Translations under genes and position numbers: made by a program
Notes under the pieces: generated by a model
Databases searched by the model: none
The model's input: the letters and a program-made list of their open reading frames with translations, nothing else
What the model was told of the DNA's origin: nothing
In this document: one piece after another, positions 52,707-62,332 of the stretch
Layout: each line of letters opens with the position of its first letter
How positions within the stretch are numbered: the stretch's first letter is position 1
Assembly (NCBI RefSeq): GCF_020405225.1
Contig: NZ_CP084472.1
Location: forward strand, 1,860,001-1,924,000
DNA length: 64,000 nucleotides
Origin: Natrinema sp. DC36
GTDB taxonomy: Archaea; Halobacteriota; Halobacteria; Halobacteriales; Natrialbaceae
Reading direction: 5' to 3'

Positions 52707-54273
52707 ATGAGACAGCGAATTGTATTGGCTGCTTTCTTGTTGATCACAGCAGTGGCATTCCTGGCAGGGTTCTCAATAATACCTACCTCACACACTACTT
52801 TGTTTATTCTTCTCCTTGGGTTGTTCGCTGTGCCGCTGGTCTATGCTCTTTATGCTGATGTCCAGCCAGTTCCGGCGCTCATTTTCGTCGTCTTAACCCC
52901 ATTCGTACCGATGCTGTTGGTGATTGACCCTCTCGAGATCGGGCTCTGGGGTCATGACTCCTATATCCACTCGATGGCTGCTCTCCGACGGATTACTGCA
53001 GGGCACATCCAGAACTCGATGCAGGATGGATCTTATCCAAGTACATATCTCCTCGTTGATTCTCTCGGTACGATACTCGGTCTACCGCTTGAGCAAGTCG
53101 CTAAATACGCACCATTAATTACAGTGACTATCCCCCTGTTCATCTATCTCACAACAGTACGTTGGGTCGGTCGTTCTAGTGCCCTGATTATCGCGATTAT
53201 CGCAGCCTCGACACGGACGCTTATTGGATTTGAGACCAAATTTGTAGATGAAATCCTCGCTGTGACTTTGGCTTTTCTCCTAATTGCCCTCATTCCGGTC
53301 TGTCGGTCGAGAGCGCAGCGATTAACAGTAATCGCGGTGATGGCTGTTTTGACACTGTCCCATCATGCCATTTCTTTTCTTTTCATACTTGGTCTCAGTC
53401 TCTGGTGGATTTCTGGAGATGTTCTTCGCCAATTATCGCAACTACCTGTTGTCGGCCAAATTTTCACACGTCTTGCCCCCTATCGAAAGTCAACGACTAT
53501 AACATTACCAGTTGTGTTAGTCTCTGCATTTTTTGGCCTCATCATCCCCCTTTACTACGGGCAACACTTTCTTAGTCTGGTATTGATAAATATCACCAAG
53601 GCATTTTCGGGGCAGACATCATCGTTATCAGGGGGAGGGGTGAGTACATCGCCAGATGGCTTTTTTGCGGTTGCTTCCTCGTTTCTGACGGTATCTCTAA
53701 TCGTTCTCACTTTAGTATCTATATGGGGGGTTTATCGATATCAGTCCGATGATTGGGAGGTCGGATGGCTCGCTTTTGTTGGCTGTTTGGGAATCTTATA
53801 TGCCCTCTCACTTGTTGCTGGACGAGTCGTTCCACTTGATCCAATTCGCCTATTGATATTCATAGTGCCATTATTAGCTGCGATTGTAGTCGCACAACTC
53901 CCATCACAAGCCGGCTGGAGGCGATCTATTAGCGTGATTGCGGTCGCGGCTTTCCTGATTATTCCGAACCTTGCTGCTATCCCCCCCCCACCTGCTTATA
54001 TCAGATGTAGGTCATAAGCCGGACATCGCCGAAGGGCACTATACTGAACAGCAGTGGGCTACATCCCAATGGGCCAACTCGTTTAGCCCGGGCACAGTTT
54101 CAGCTCTCGAGCGCGATCTCTGGGCTGCAACGCAGACCGAGTATATCGCCAATGAATACGGGTCTTGTGGATCAGAGACTTTTGTTGCCCGTAGTGGGCT
54201 TCAGCAGCCAAATGCAACCGACAACGTCATATATTCAAATAAAGAGGTGCGTCTCTGGAAGTGTGGTGGTTGA
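52707..54273 (+). pseudogene. Multi-membrane glycan-assembly protein, split by frameshift at a 9-C run
   Basis: From ATG 52707 (ggagg lies about 4 bases before it) the protein has about 12 membrane helices, with GLWGHDSYIHSMAALRRITA and SYPSTYLLVDSLGTILGLPL between helices. This resembles GT-C or polymerase-like membrane proteins of surface-glycan loci. The frame ends at 54017 just after nine Cs (53981-53989), while another frame carries on to 54273 with WATSQWANSFSPGTVSALER and ends SNKEVRLWKCGG. Losing or gaining one base joins them to about 522 residues. The cause may be sequencing error, phase variation or decay. Confidence 0.7.
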
Positions 54274-54548
54274 CATGGAGTGAAGGTGTGGTGATCTGGT
54301 AATTAATTATCCAATACACAACCATTAATGCAATAATTCAGGCGAGCCCTTACTGTGGGCCAAAATTTGCAAACTCAGCGTCCACTTCTGGAGCATCTGT
54401 CGCATTTCTCTCGCTAGCGGCTGTTGTTTTCTTAGGAGCGTGCCATAGAAAGTCTTCCAATGAGTATCTATGACAGCGAAGGGCCAAACCGCCGTCATTG
54501 TAATCGGGGTTACCCTAAGTGTAAAAAGCACGTACCCCAAGAGTAAGA
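54274..54548. other. Intergenic gap, AT-rich
   Basis: No gene seen. Short frames have no family features. It links the broken membrane gene to the next glycosyltransferase. Confidence 0.35.
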
Positions 54549-54560
54549 TATTTTAAATAC
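54549..54560 (+). promoter_or_regulatory. TATA box for leaderless glycosyltransferase gene
   Basis: tattttaaatac is centred about 24 bases before ATG 54578. This makes 54578 rather than the GTG at 54572 the better start. Confidence 0.6.
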
Positions 54561-54577
54561 GGTTTCAAAGCGTGAGT

Positions 54578-55660
54578 ATGCGTGTTCTTGTCGTTACTCC
54601 CGACTATCCGCCACCTGCCGGGGGGATTCAGACTGTCGTCCAAAACCTCGAAGAGGGGCTCGAAAATCTCGGTCACACGCCAATTATCGTTCAGCTAGAC
54701 CCACAGGCGTACAGTTCGACTCTTGCGGATGCGATACCGACACGGCGGACGCTTGATGCGATCAAGATGCGCTCTCCGCATTTCTTTCGCTATTTCAATA
54801 CCGTGTATCGTCGGACCAGTGACGCCATCGAGGAACACGACCCGGATATCGTTCATGCTGCGCATATTCGGGTCTGGCCAGCACTGCAGGCCGCAACTGA
54901 CCACGGGCTCTCTGCAGTCGTGACCGCTCATGCGCTCGAATTAGGCAACAGACAGCTCGCCTCAGTTGCGTTCGAGGAGGCGACAGCAATCCACGCTGTG
55001 AGTGAGTTTACCGGCTCAGTGATAGAGCGGGACCACGGTATCTTTCCGGACGAAATCATCCATCCGTCGATAGACGTCGATTCCTACGCACCCTCTGACG
55101 ATGGACTAGCGGACGATGTGAACAACGTCTTCACTATCTCGAGGCTCGTCGGGCGAAAAAATATCGATACGATAGTGGACGCGTGGGAACAACTTGACCC
55201 CGAGAGCCGAGGGAACCGGACCCTCGATATCGCAGGGACCGGACCGGAATACGACACACTGATGGCAAAGACAGAGGATATGGCCAGTGTCCGCATGCTC
55301 GGCCGAATCAGTGAATCCGAGAAGATAACGCGGTTACAGAACGCTGACCTATTTGTCCTACCGGCGGGTGGAACGAATTACGATGTGGAAGGGTTCGGAA
55401 TTGTCTATATCGAGGCCCAGGCAGCCGGCACGCCAGTCATCGGGTCCTCAGTCGGTGGCGCTCCCGAGGCGGTCGGCGACGGTGGACTGCTGCTCAACGA
55501 CGAAACGGACTCCACCGAGCTCGCAGTAAAGATCGCAACCCTCCTCTCGAACAGCGAGAAAATCGAGCAGTACACTGCACAGGCCCAGCGCAGAGTTGAA
55601 GCGTTCAACCTGAACCCGATTGCCGCTCAGTACGTCGACTTATACCAGCGTATCCTGTAG
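54578..55660 (+). CDS. GT4-family glycosyltransferase
   Basis: A 360-residue glycosyltransferase. MRVLVVTPDYPPPAGGIQTV contains the GGIQ acceptor-domain loop, and the donor half has NNVFTISRLVGRKNIDTIVD and GGTNYDVEGFGIVYIEAQAA near 265 with E-x7-E. The TATA box at 54549-54560 supports a leaderless ATG at 54578. It is a separate transcript from the sulfatase operon. Confidence 0.85.
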   Translation: MRVLVVTPDYPPPAGGIQTVVQNLEEGLENLGHTPIIVQLDPQAYSSTLADAIPTRRTLDAIKMRSPHFFRYFNTVYRRTSDAIEEHDPDIVHAAHIRVWPALQAATDHGLSAVVTAHALELGNRQLASVAFEEATAIHAVSEFTGSVIERDHGIFPDEIIHPSIDVDSYAPSDDGLADDVNNVFTISRLVGRKNIDTIVDAWEQLDPESRGNRTLDIAGTGPEYDTLMAKTEDMASVRMLGRISESEKITRLQNADLFVLPAGGTNYDVEGFGIVYIEAQAAGTPVIGSSVGGAPEAVGDGGLLLNDETDSTELAVKIATLLSNSEKIEQYTAQAQRRVEAFNLNPIAAQYVDLYQRIL

Positions 55661-55764
55661 CTTTGGAGTGACTCTTTGCCTGGCGTACCTGCGGAGTCGT
55701 CTCCATCCACGGATTTGGCTGCGCTCTCACAATAGTTATACAACTCTACGCTGACCATTCCTGT

Positions 55765-56793
55765 ATGCAAGCAAGCAGAAAGCTCCTTATAGGTGTGAAA
55801 AAACCAGCGGCTATTCCTTCCGCAGTCAAACAGAGTCTAAATAGATATATTCCTCACAACGTGGGGATACAGGGGAGCTACCGCACCGGGAATATCGGGG
55901 ACCGGGCACTTGGGGAGATACTCAAATCGAATCTGGAAACTGACGGGTATCGGACGTATCTCTTCGATAAGAATGTCCAGCAGAGTAATGCTCCGAATCG
56001 GATACTGGGTGGGGGTGGCGTTCTTCACGATTGGTACGGTACGGAGCATCTGTGGAAACGCCTCAACTATGCGACGAGCGGCGAGCGTGGATTTGTCATT
56101 GGAGTTGGCGCGCCGGGCTTTCACTCTGAGAGGGCTCGCTCTCTCATCTCAGAGACGCTGCCCCAGATGGAGGTAATAACAGTCCGTGACGAACGAGCGA
56201 AAAACAATATCCAACGTGTCTGTGACGTTGACGTAACCGTAACTGCTTGCCCGGTGTTCCTCTATGACGACCCAGATCTGGAAACGACCGAACAGACTGG
56301 CGTAAATTTCAGGCCGTATTTCGACGAGAAGGAGGATATGTCCGATGCAATTCTCAAAGAGTACTTTGGTTACGAGGACCTTGAGAATGCCACACAAAAG
56401 TATATCGCTACTGCACAGCGGATCTGTGACAAACTAGACAATCCGTTGTTCATACCGTTCCACGCCGACGACGAAGCCTTTGCACAGAAACATCTTGATA
56501 TTCCTGTCTTCAAACACAAAGTCTCTGTCAGTCGGACTCTCAAGAAAGTGAGTCAGATGAAACGGATGGTCACTACACGGTATCACTCATTGATTTTCGC
56601 CGCTATCTGTGGCAAACCGGTACTCCCGCTGGCCTACGAGCCGAAGGTAGAGGCCGTCGCTGACCGTCTTGACGTTCCATGGTACAAACCGCACAGAGAC
56701 ATCCCCTTTCAGTTCACTTCGGTTTCGAACGTCGACACCATCAGGAGCGCTGCACAACAGAATATAAAGTTGCTTTCGGACCGATTGCAATAG
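55765..56793 (+). CDS. Polysaccharide pyruvyl transferase family protein
   Basis: A 342-residue protein. NVGIQGSYRTGNIGDRALGE near residue 33 and NAPNRILGGGGVLHDW near 75 give the nucleotide-phosphoenolpyruvate-binding half. KRMVTTRYHSLIFAAICGKP near 267 is the signature of pyruvyl transferases (PF04230). These put a pyruvate ketal on a glycan sugar using phosphoenolpyruvate. It is 104 bases after the glycosyltransferase stop and probably shares its transcript. It suggests an acidic, pyruvylated glycan. Confidence 0.85.
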   Translation: MQASRKLLIGVKKPAAIPSAVKQSLNRYIPHNVGIQGSYRTGNIGDRALGEILKSNLETDGYRTYLFDKNVQQSNAPNRILGGGGVLHDWYGTEHLWKRLNYATSGERGFVIGVGAPGFHSERARSLISETLPQMEVITVRDERAKNNIQRVCDVDVTVTACPVFLYDDPDLETTEQTGVNFRPYFDEKEDMSDAILKEYFGYEDLENATQKYIATAQRICDKLDNPLFIPFHADDEAFAQKHLDIPVFKHKVSVSRTLKKVSQMKRMVTTRYHSLIFAAICGKPVLPLAYEPKVEAVADRLDVPWYKPHRDIPFQFTSVSNVDTIRSAAQQNIKLLSDRLQ

Positions 56794-56922
56794 GCTACTG
56801 GCATGCTATCGCCTCTTGGCTCCGATGATTGACCATCTTCCGATCTACTTCGACACCCAAAGCAGCTACTGGTTGTGAAAAACCCTATTTATCTGTTACG
56901 TTAGCTCCAATCTCAGGTGATA

Positions 56923-58383
56923 CTATAAGTACTCGATTCTCGCTCGAACCTGATTTTTGATGCTGGACCTGGGGATGTACCCACCATAGAGGTTCACACC
57001 CATGAACAGCACAAAACCGACAGGCGGGAACACGACGAGAGCTATCAGTGGGCGAAAGGCGATGTTGTAGACGATGGCCGCGAATACACTGACGAACAGT
57101 GCCTGAAAGAACACCAGTCTGGCGACCCATCTGAATGGGACCAACTCGAACGGAGAGCGGACCCAGATGCCGACGTTTCCGAGGAATATCATGATATAGG
57201 ATACAGTCGTGCCGATACCGGCACCGAATATCCCGTATCTCGGGATAAGCGTGACATTGAGCGCGACGTTGACCAGTAGCCCGACGAACGTGATGAGTTC
57301 ACTTTCTCGGACGGACCCAGTGGCCTGTAATACTGGCACCACTGTCCGACTTATCCCCAAAAAGAACGTCCCGAAGATGAGCAACTTCAACGTTGACGCG
57401 GCGCCGGTGTACTCAGCTCCGAAGTAGACTGAAAGGAACGGTCCAGCGAGGATGAAAAGTCCGCTACCAAAGAGCGTTAGCGAGAGAATTCCGTACTTCA
57501 CGCCGGTCTTGATGTTGCTGTTTATCTCCTCAATATTGTCGTTCTTCCAGAGTTTCGCACTTCGCTGGAGGAAGGCGAGCTGGATGACTGACGGGACAAA
57601 CCATATCATCTCCGCTGGGACGATGGCGCTCTGATAGAGAGCTGTCGAAGCGTTCCCCTTGAACGTCTCGATGAGGAGAATATCTACCTTGTACAACAGC
57701 GTCGCACTTAACCCACCGATTAACTGAAACCCTCCATATACTGCGATTTCTCTGCCATAATCCCTGAAATCCGATAGTCCCACCACTGAGAAAGAGTAGT
57801 TTCTCACCAGGACAATCAGACCGAGCAGACTCAACAGCAGGAAGGAGAGCGCGTATCCATAGAAGACACCGACGACTTTGAAGCCTGCGTAGGCCAGCAC
57901 CAGTGCAGAACTAGTGTACAGCACCTTTCGTGAGACCTCTAACACTTCACCGATAGACTCTCGCTGGAACCCATAGAACGTCCCTCGAACCGTGGTAAAG
58001 ATATTGGCGAATATGATTGTCACCGCCAATATCCAGACATAGGGGACGTACCGAGCTGGGATAAGGTCAGTTTGGATGGTCAGAACGATAGAGATCGTCG
58101 CTACGATGGCGTAAATCACGCTAATCATCACGGCTGTCGAAATCACCGAGGAAACCGCTTGGCTGTCGTCTGAATGCTCGGCGACAATCTTCCGTGTCGC
58201 ATCAAACAACCCCCCTTTCGACAGCAGTGTCACAATACTAAACGCGGCGAACATACTGGCAAACAGCCCGTACTCCGGCTGGGAGATGATACGAACGAGT
58301 ATTGGGGTGAAAGCCAGACTAATCACTAAGCCTGCAAATTTCCCGGAGAAGATAGAGAGGACGGACCGGAGCAACGATGTCAT
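56923..58383 (-). CDS. MOP-superfamily oligosaccharide flippase (Wzx/AglR-like)
   Basis: A 486-residue protein with 12 or more membrane helices. It opens MTSLLRSVLSIFSGKFAGLV with SQPEYGLFASMFAAFSIVTL close behind, typical of polysaccharide-type MOP flippases. FYGYALSFLLLSLLGLIVLV lies mid-protein and LIALVVFPPVGFVLFMGVNL near the end. It should move the lipid-linked glycan across the membrane. It is convergent with the pyruvyl transferase gene. I cannot tell AglR-type from general Wzx-type, so no symbol is given. Confidence 0.85.
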   Translation of the reverse strand: MTSLLRSVLSIFSGKFAGLVISLAFTPILVRIISQPEYGLFASMFAAFSIVTLLSKGGLFDATRKIVAEHSDDSQAVSSVISTAVMISVIYAIVATISIVLTIQTDLIPARYVPYVWILAVTIIFANIFTTVRGTFYGFQRESIGEVLEVSRKVLYTSSALVLAYAGFKVVGVFYGYALSFLLLSLLGLIVLVRNYSFSVVGLSDFRDYGREIAVYGGFQLIGGLSATLLYKVDILLIETFKGNASTALYQSAIVPAEMIWFVPSVIQLAFLQRSAKLWKNDNIEEINSNIKTGVKYGILSLTLFGSGLFILAGPFLSVYFGAEYTGAASTLKLLIFGTFFLGISRTVVPVLQATGSVRESELITFVGLLVNVALNVTLIPRYGIFGAGIGTTVSYIMIFLGNVGIWVRSPFELVPFRWVARLVFFQALFVSVFAAIVYNIAFRPLIALVVFPPVGFVLFMGVNLYGGYIPRSSIKNQVRARIEYL

Positions 58384-58450
58384 TATCGTTGCGAGTAGAG
58401 AGTTTCCACGGTGACTTAGTTAGCAGGGATTCACGACGCTATTGAGGTGC

Positions 58451-58926
58451 TTATAGCGTTTCGGCGGCCAGTTCGGGGTCGACCCCCTGCAGACGTTCTT
58501 CTGCTCGGTCGTGGTCGTCAGAGTAGCCGATATCGTTTCGCCAGCCATTCATTCGGATCGCATCGACCGTTCGTCCCGAGTGCAGGCGGAGGTCGATAGC
58601 ATCGAAGAATCTCGTACTCGTCCTGGTCGGAGGGCTGGACCATGTAGCAAGTGTGGAAAACCGCCGGTGAGAACGTATAGAAGCCAGTCATCATGAGATT
58701 CGACGGTAGATCGTCCGGTTTCTCGATGACTTCGGTGATTTCGCCGTACATGTTGGTGTCACAGACACCGTAGCGACTGACCTTGTCCCACGGGACCTCT
58801 TCAACGAGGAAGGCTGCGTCAGCTCGGTCTTCCTGTTGTCGGTTGACGGCATCCTGCGGATTTGCATTGAAGATGTTCTCCCCGAGCATCAGCATGAACT
58901 CATCGTTGAAGAGCACATCGACGACA
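58451..58926 (-). pseudogene. Broken second copy of aglF-type nucleotidyltransferase
   Basis: The readable part (DEFMLMLGENIFNANPQDAV; RADAAFLVEEVPWDKVSRYG; EITEVIEKPDDLPSNLMMTG) closely matches the intact gene at 59314-60057 from its residue about 95 onward. The N-terminal 90 residues, including the nucleotide-binding signature, are missing. Near 58605 (after EYEI) the frame shifts, and in the new frame DLRLHSGRTVDAIRMNGWRN continues to a TAA at 58451. So it is truncated and frameshifted. It may be a duplicate that was broken by an IS110 insertion nearby. Confidence 0.8.
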
Positions 58927-59014
58927 GGACCGGTCGCGTGATTTCATTCACGTCGACAGTATCGTCCGTGGTATCGAGCTGACCGCCGAGCACGAACTCA
59001 CCGGCGTGTACAAC

Positions 59015-59230
59015 CTTCGTCAGTTGTAACGTAGTTTCCTGGCACTGAGTTCAACCGCACCATCCGCGCTAACTCTTTAGCGTCGACACGATCGGTTTTC
59101 TTGTCGGGGTCAGTGATCTGTTTCAATTTTACTGATTAGCAACAGATACATTCAAATACTCCGACAGAAGGCCATGGATGTGGTAGTAATTGCTGGTCGC
59201 TTCGAGTGCGGTCCTTGGAGGATACCGTAC
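59015..59230 (-). pseudogene. IS110-family transposase relic
   Basis: On the minus strand, in two frames, I read ALEATSNYYHIHGLLSEY and KQITDPDKKTDRVDAKELAR MVRLNSVPG. These are the N-terminal catalytic-domain segments of IS110 transposases (KTDRVDA is diagnostic). One missing base between them (aat[c]cag) breaks the frame, and the rest of the gene (about 350 residues) is gone. Only about 215 bases remain, so the element is dead. It lies between the truncated and the intact aglF-type genes. Confidence 0.7.
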
Positions 59231-59313
59231 TCGAGACATGTATCAAGACAGAGACAGTTGTCACCTATAGTAGACAAGTAAGACATCAGGTCGGTTTCAT
59301 GATACAGGCTAAC

Positions 59314-60057
59314 TCAGTCGGAAGAGGTCTCAACAGCGACTTCGCCATCGTTCTGTAACCGTGCTTCTGCCTCCTCCCGATCCTCGGGATATCCAACGTC
59401 GATCCGCCAGCCCTCAAGTCCAATAGCATCAATAGTCCGCCCGCTCTGAATCAGCAAATCAATAGCCTCGCTAATCTCGTACTCCCCGCGATTGGACGGC
59501 TGCACCAGGTGACACGCGTGGAAGATCGCCGGCGTAAACGTGTAGAACCCGGTCATGACCAGATTCGACGGCGGGTTGTCGGGCTTCTCGACCACGTCTG
59601 TGATCTCGCCGAACTTGTTGGTATCACAGACTCCATACCGGTCGGCCTCCTCCCACGGGACCTCCTCGACCAGGAAGGCGGCGTCGGCGCGGTCCTCGCG
59701 CTGGCGCCGCACGACGTCCTCGAGGTTCGCCTGAAACACGTTGTCCCCGAGCATCAGCATGAAGTCGTCGTCGATGTGCTCCTCGACCATCAACAGCGCG
59801 TGAGCCAGCCCCTGTTGTTCGCGCTGGTGGGAATAGGTGATCGGGATCCCCTCGTATTCGTCGCCGTAGTGGTCGATGATCACTTCCTTCAGATACCCGA
59901 CGACGACGATTAGCTCGTCGGCACCGAGCGCGGCCAACTGATCGAAACAGTGCGTAAGGATCGGCTCCCCGTCGACCTCGACCATCCCCTTCGGCTTGTC
60001 CTCGGTCAGCGGCCGGAGACGCGTTCCTTCCCCGGCGGCAAGTACGACGGCTTTCAT
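59314..60057 (-). CDS. aglF: UTP/dTTP--glucose-1-phosphate nucleotidyltransferase, AglF-like
   Basis: A 247-residue enzyme. MKAVVLAAGEGTRLRPLTED then KPKGMVEVDGEPILTHCFDQ is the nucleotidyltransferase signature; the rest (VVVGYLKEVIIDHYGDEYEG; FMLMLGDNVFQANLEDVVRR; VMTGFYTFTPAIFHACHLVQ) matches Haloferax AglF closely by eye. AglF activates glucose-1-P for the N-glycan pathway. I chose ATG 60057 because it opens the conserved fold. A longer frame upstream is Arg/Ser-rich and not credible. It anchors the cluster as an agl-type locus. Confidence 0.88.
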   Translation of the reverse strand: MKAVVLAAGEGTRLRPLTEDKPKGMVEVDGEPILTHCFDQLAALGADELIVVVGYLKEVIIDHYGDEYEGIPITYSHQREQQGLAHALLMVEEHIDDDFMLMLGDNVFQANLEDVVRRQREDRADAAFLVEEVPWEEADRYGVCDTNKFGEITDVVEKPDNPPSNLVMTGFYTFTPAIFHACHLVQPSNRGEYEISEAIDLLIQSGRTIDAIGLEGWRIDVGYPEDREEAEARLQNDGEVAVETSSD

Positions 60058-60562
60058 TGCTAGAGAGTGCACCATGCCGACACATGATGGTTCCGGTCGG
60101 GTAGCCCCAGGAGAGCCTCTGGTAGACACTGACCGCGAGACGCAAGCGTGCTCGGCAGCACGAGCGTCGTCGGATCGTCGCCGCGGGCAACTCGAGGCCA
60201 CCGGTGAGCACGGCAGCGTCCGTCGGCGTCGAACTGGCGGAAGAATGCGGAGCGTGCCGGAACCGAGAAGCGACCGCGCGTCGGCTACAGCAACCGACGG
60301 AGCGCGCGCAGCGGGAACGTGATAATTGCGATAACGAGGCTGATCGCTTCTTTGAGTATCGATCGTATTGCGCCGAGCATACTCAGGATATCGGGAACGA
60401 ACGGGTTGTCGGTGCGGCCTGCCGACGCAAGCGACGGGATCGTATCTTCCACTTTGCAGCCTCAAGCCGTCTTTCGTGCAGTACTAGCGATCCCGCTAGT
60501 GTGGAACTCGTCATGCGAGCGTCTGACTGACGTTTTAGGGCCTGAATGTGGACGCGGTTGGT
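60058..60562. other. Intergenic gap at right edge of glycan cluster
   Basis: No gene seen. Frames are low in acidic residues. Promoters of aglF (left) and the small membrane gene (right) must lie here. No clear TATA box is visible. Confidence 0.35.
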
Positions 60563-60964
60563 ATGGCTACGTCAGGGTCGACACCCACCGGAACGGATAC
60601 CGGATCACGGTCGACGGGCGACGATTCCCTCTCGAGACGGACCGCGGCGAACGTGGTTCGTCTCGGTGCGCGGATACAGCCGTGGCCCGCGTATCTCCTG
60701 GCCGCGTGCTGGCCGGGCGCCGGCCACGTCTACCGCGGCCAGTGGGCGCGGGGCTGCACCTGGGTGGCGCTGTACGGGGCTGCGCTCGTTCTTCTCAGTT
60801 CCGGCACGCTCCTCGCTGCGGGGTCGGTCACCGACCCGCTCCTCGTCACCGCGCTCCGCCTCGAGACGGTCGACTTCGGCGACGTGGCCATGCCACTCTC
60901 GATCCTCGTTCTCAGTCTGCTCGATCTGTACGCGCTCGCGACGCTCGACAACGTGGCCGAATGA
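60563..60964 (+). CDS. Small membrane protein, unknown
   Basis: A 133-residue protein from ATG 60563. The N-terminal 30 residues are Ser/Thr/Gly-rich, then LGARIQPWPAYLLAACWPGA, helix (WVALYGAALVLLSSGTLLAA) and a final helix (MPLSILVLSLLDLYALATLD). It has about three membrane helices. An in-frame GTG 5 codons upstream is possible. No family recognised. Confidence 0.6.
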   Translation: MATSGSTPTGTDTGSRSTGDDSLSRRTAANVVRLGARIQPWPAYLLAACWPGAGHVYRGQWARGCTWVALYGAALVLLSSGTLLAAGSVTDPLLVTALRLETVDFGDVAMPLSILVLSLLDLYALATLDNVAE

Positions 60965-61065
60965 ATACGACGGACGAAACGAGAGCGCCGTCAGGGTGCG
61001 TGGTCACGTTCCAGTTGCTCCTATCATCACCGTCATGACCGCGGCCGCCGAAGTGGTCGAGAGCC

Positions 61066-62085
61066 ATGGTATCAAAGAGCAATCGGCAGTGGCGCCTCGA
61101 GAGCAGACCGACCGGCGAACCGACGGCCGATAATTTCGAACTGACCGAGGAACCGATCCCCGAGCCGGGACCAAAAGAGGTCCTCGTCCGGACCGAGTAC
61201 CTCTCCGTCGATCCGTACATGCGCGGTCGGATGCGCGACAGCGAGTCCTACGCCGACCCGTGGCCCGTCGGCGAGCCGATGCGGGCACGGGCCGTCGGCA
61301 CGGTCGTTGAGTCGAACCACGCCGCGTTCGAGGCCGGCGACACCGTCTCGGGCAACCTGTACTGGGCCGAGTACGCGGCCGTCGACGGCACTGCCCTCGA
61401 GCCGGTCGACACGGGGACGGCACCGGGTTCGACGGCGCTGCACGTCCTGGGCATGCCCGGCCGGACCGCCTACGTCGGCACCGTCGACGTCGGCGGGGTC
61501 GAACCCGGCGATACGGTCGTCGTCTCCGCCGCGGCCGGCGCGGTCGGCTCCGTCGCCGGCCAGATCGCTCGAATTGCCGGCTGCCGCGTGGTCGGGATCA
61601 CGGGCCGGGACGAGAAGGCCGACTGGCTCACCGGCGACTGCGGCTTCGACGCGGCGATCAACTACCGCACGACCGACGACCTCTCGGCGGCGGTCGCCGA
61701 CACCTGCCCGCGCGGCGTCGACCTCTACTTCGAGAACGTCGGCGGAGAGGTAAGCGATGCCGTCATGGACCACCTCGTCGATCACTCTCGAGTGGCCGTC
61801 TGCGGGAAGATCGCCCTTTACAACGCGGAAGCGGGCGACGATCGACTGTACGGGCCGCGACGCCTCCACCAGCGGACCCGCACTCGCGTTGAGGGGTTTA
61901 TCGTCAGCGATCACGCCGATCGGTTCGACCACATCAATGCGCGGCTCCGGCGGTGGGTCGAGGCTGACCGCCTCCAGTATCGCGAGACGGTCACTGGCGG
62001 CATCGAAACCGCTGCCGACGCGTTCCTGGGGCTGTTCGACGGGACGAACGTGGGGAAACAACTCGTCCGGATCGACGACGACTGA
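61066..62085 (+). CDS. NADP-dependent medium-chain oxidoreductase (zinc-independent MDR)
   Basis: A 339-residue enzyme. VLVRTEYLSVDPYMRGRMRD near residue 45 is the MDR substrate-side motif (SVDPYMRGRM typical of leukotriene B4 dehydrogenase/curcumin-reductase types). GDTVVVSAAAGAVGSVAGQI near 147 is the nucleotide-binding AxxGxxG motif, and VDLYFENVGGEVSDAVMDHL near 220 is a conserved MDR block. No zinc ligands are seen. It reduces the C=C bond of enones with NADPH. ATG 61066 opens the family domain. Confidence 0.88.
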   Translation: MVSKSNRQWRLESRPTGEPTADNFELTEEPIPEPGPKEVLVRTEYLSVDPYMRGRMRDSESYADPWPVGEPMRARAVGTVVESNHAAFEAGDTVSGNLYWAEYAAVDGTALEPVDTGTAPGSTALHVLGMPGRTAYVGTVDVGGVEPGDTVVVSAAAGAVGSVAGQIARIAGCRVVGITGRDEKADWLTGDCGFDAAINYRTTDDLSAAVADTCPRGVDLYFENVGGEVSDAVMDHLVDHSRVAVCGKIALYNAEAGDDRLYGPRRLHQRTRTRVEGFIVSDHADRFDHINARLRRWVEADRLQYRETVTGGIETAADAFLGLFDGTNVGKQLVRIDDD

Positions 62086-62332
62086 TTCCACTGGGGAGCC
62101 CTGCGCGACCGAGCTCGCGGACTGCTCCCTCGCCGAAGCGGTCGACGCAACCCGGGTCGTCGTGGACGGCCGCCGGCTCGTCGAGCGCCGAGACGGGAGT
62201 ACCGACGACGGACTGAGCTGAGAACCGCTCGATCGACGATCGTGCGCGCGTTCCTCGCCGCTCGAGTTGGCATGGCTCGTCCCCGGAGAGTCCCCGTTGA
62301 GCCCGAGACGAGTCCCGCGCCAGCGGGCACCC

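Noticed and set aside
60058-60465. N-terminal extension of the aglF-type gene
   Set aside because: Arg/Ser-rich with no similarity to the family; the nucleotide-binding signature begins right at ATG 60057.
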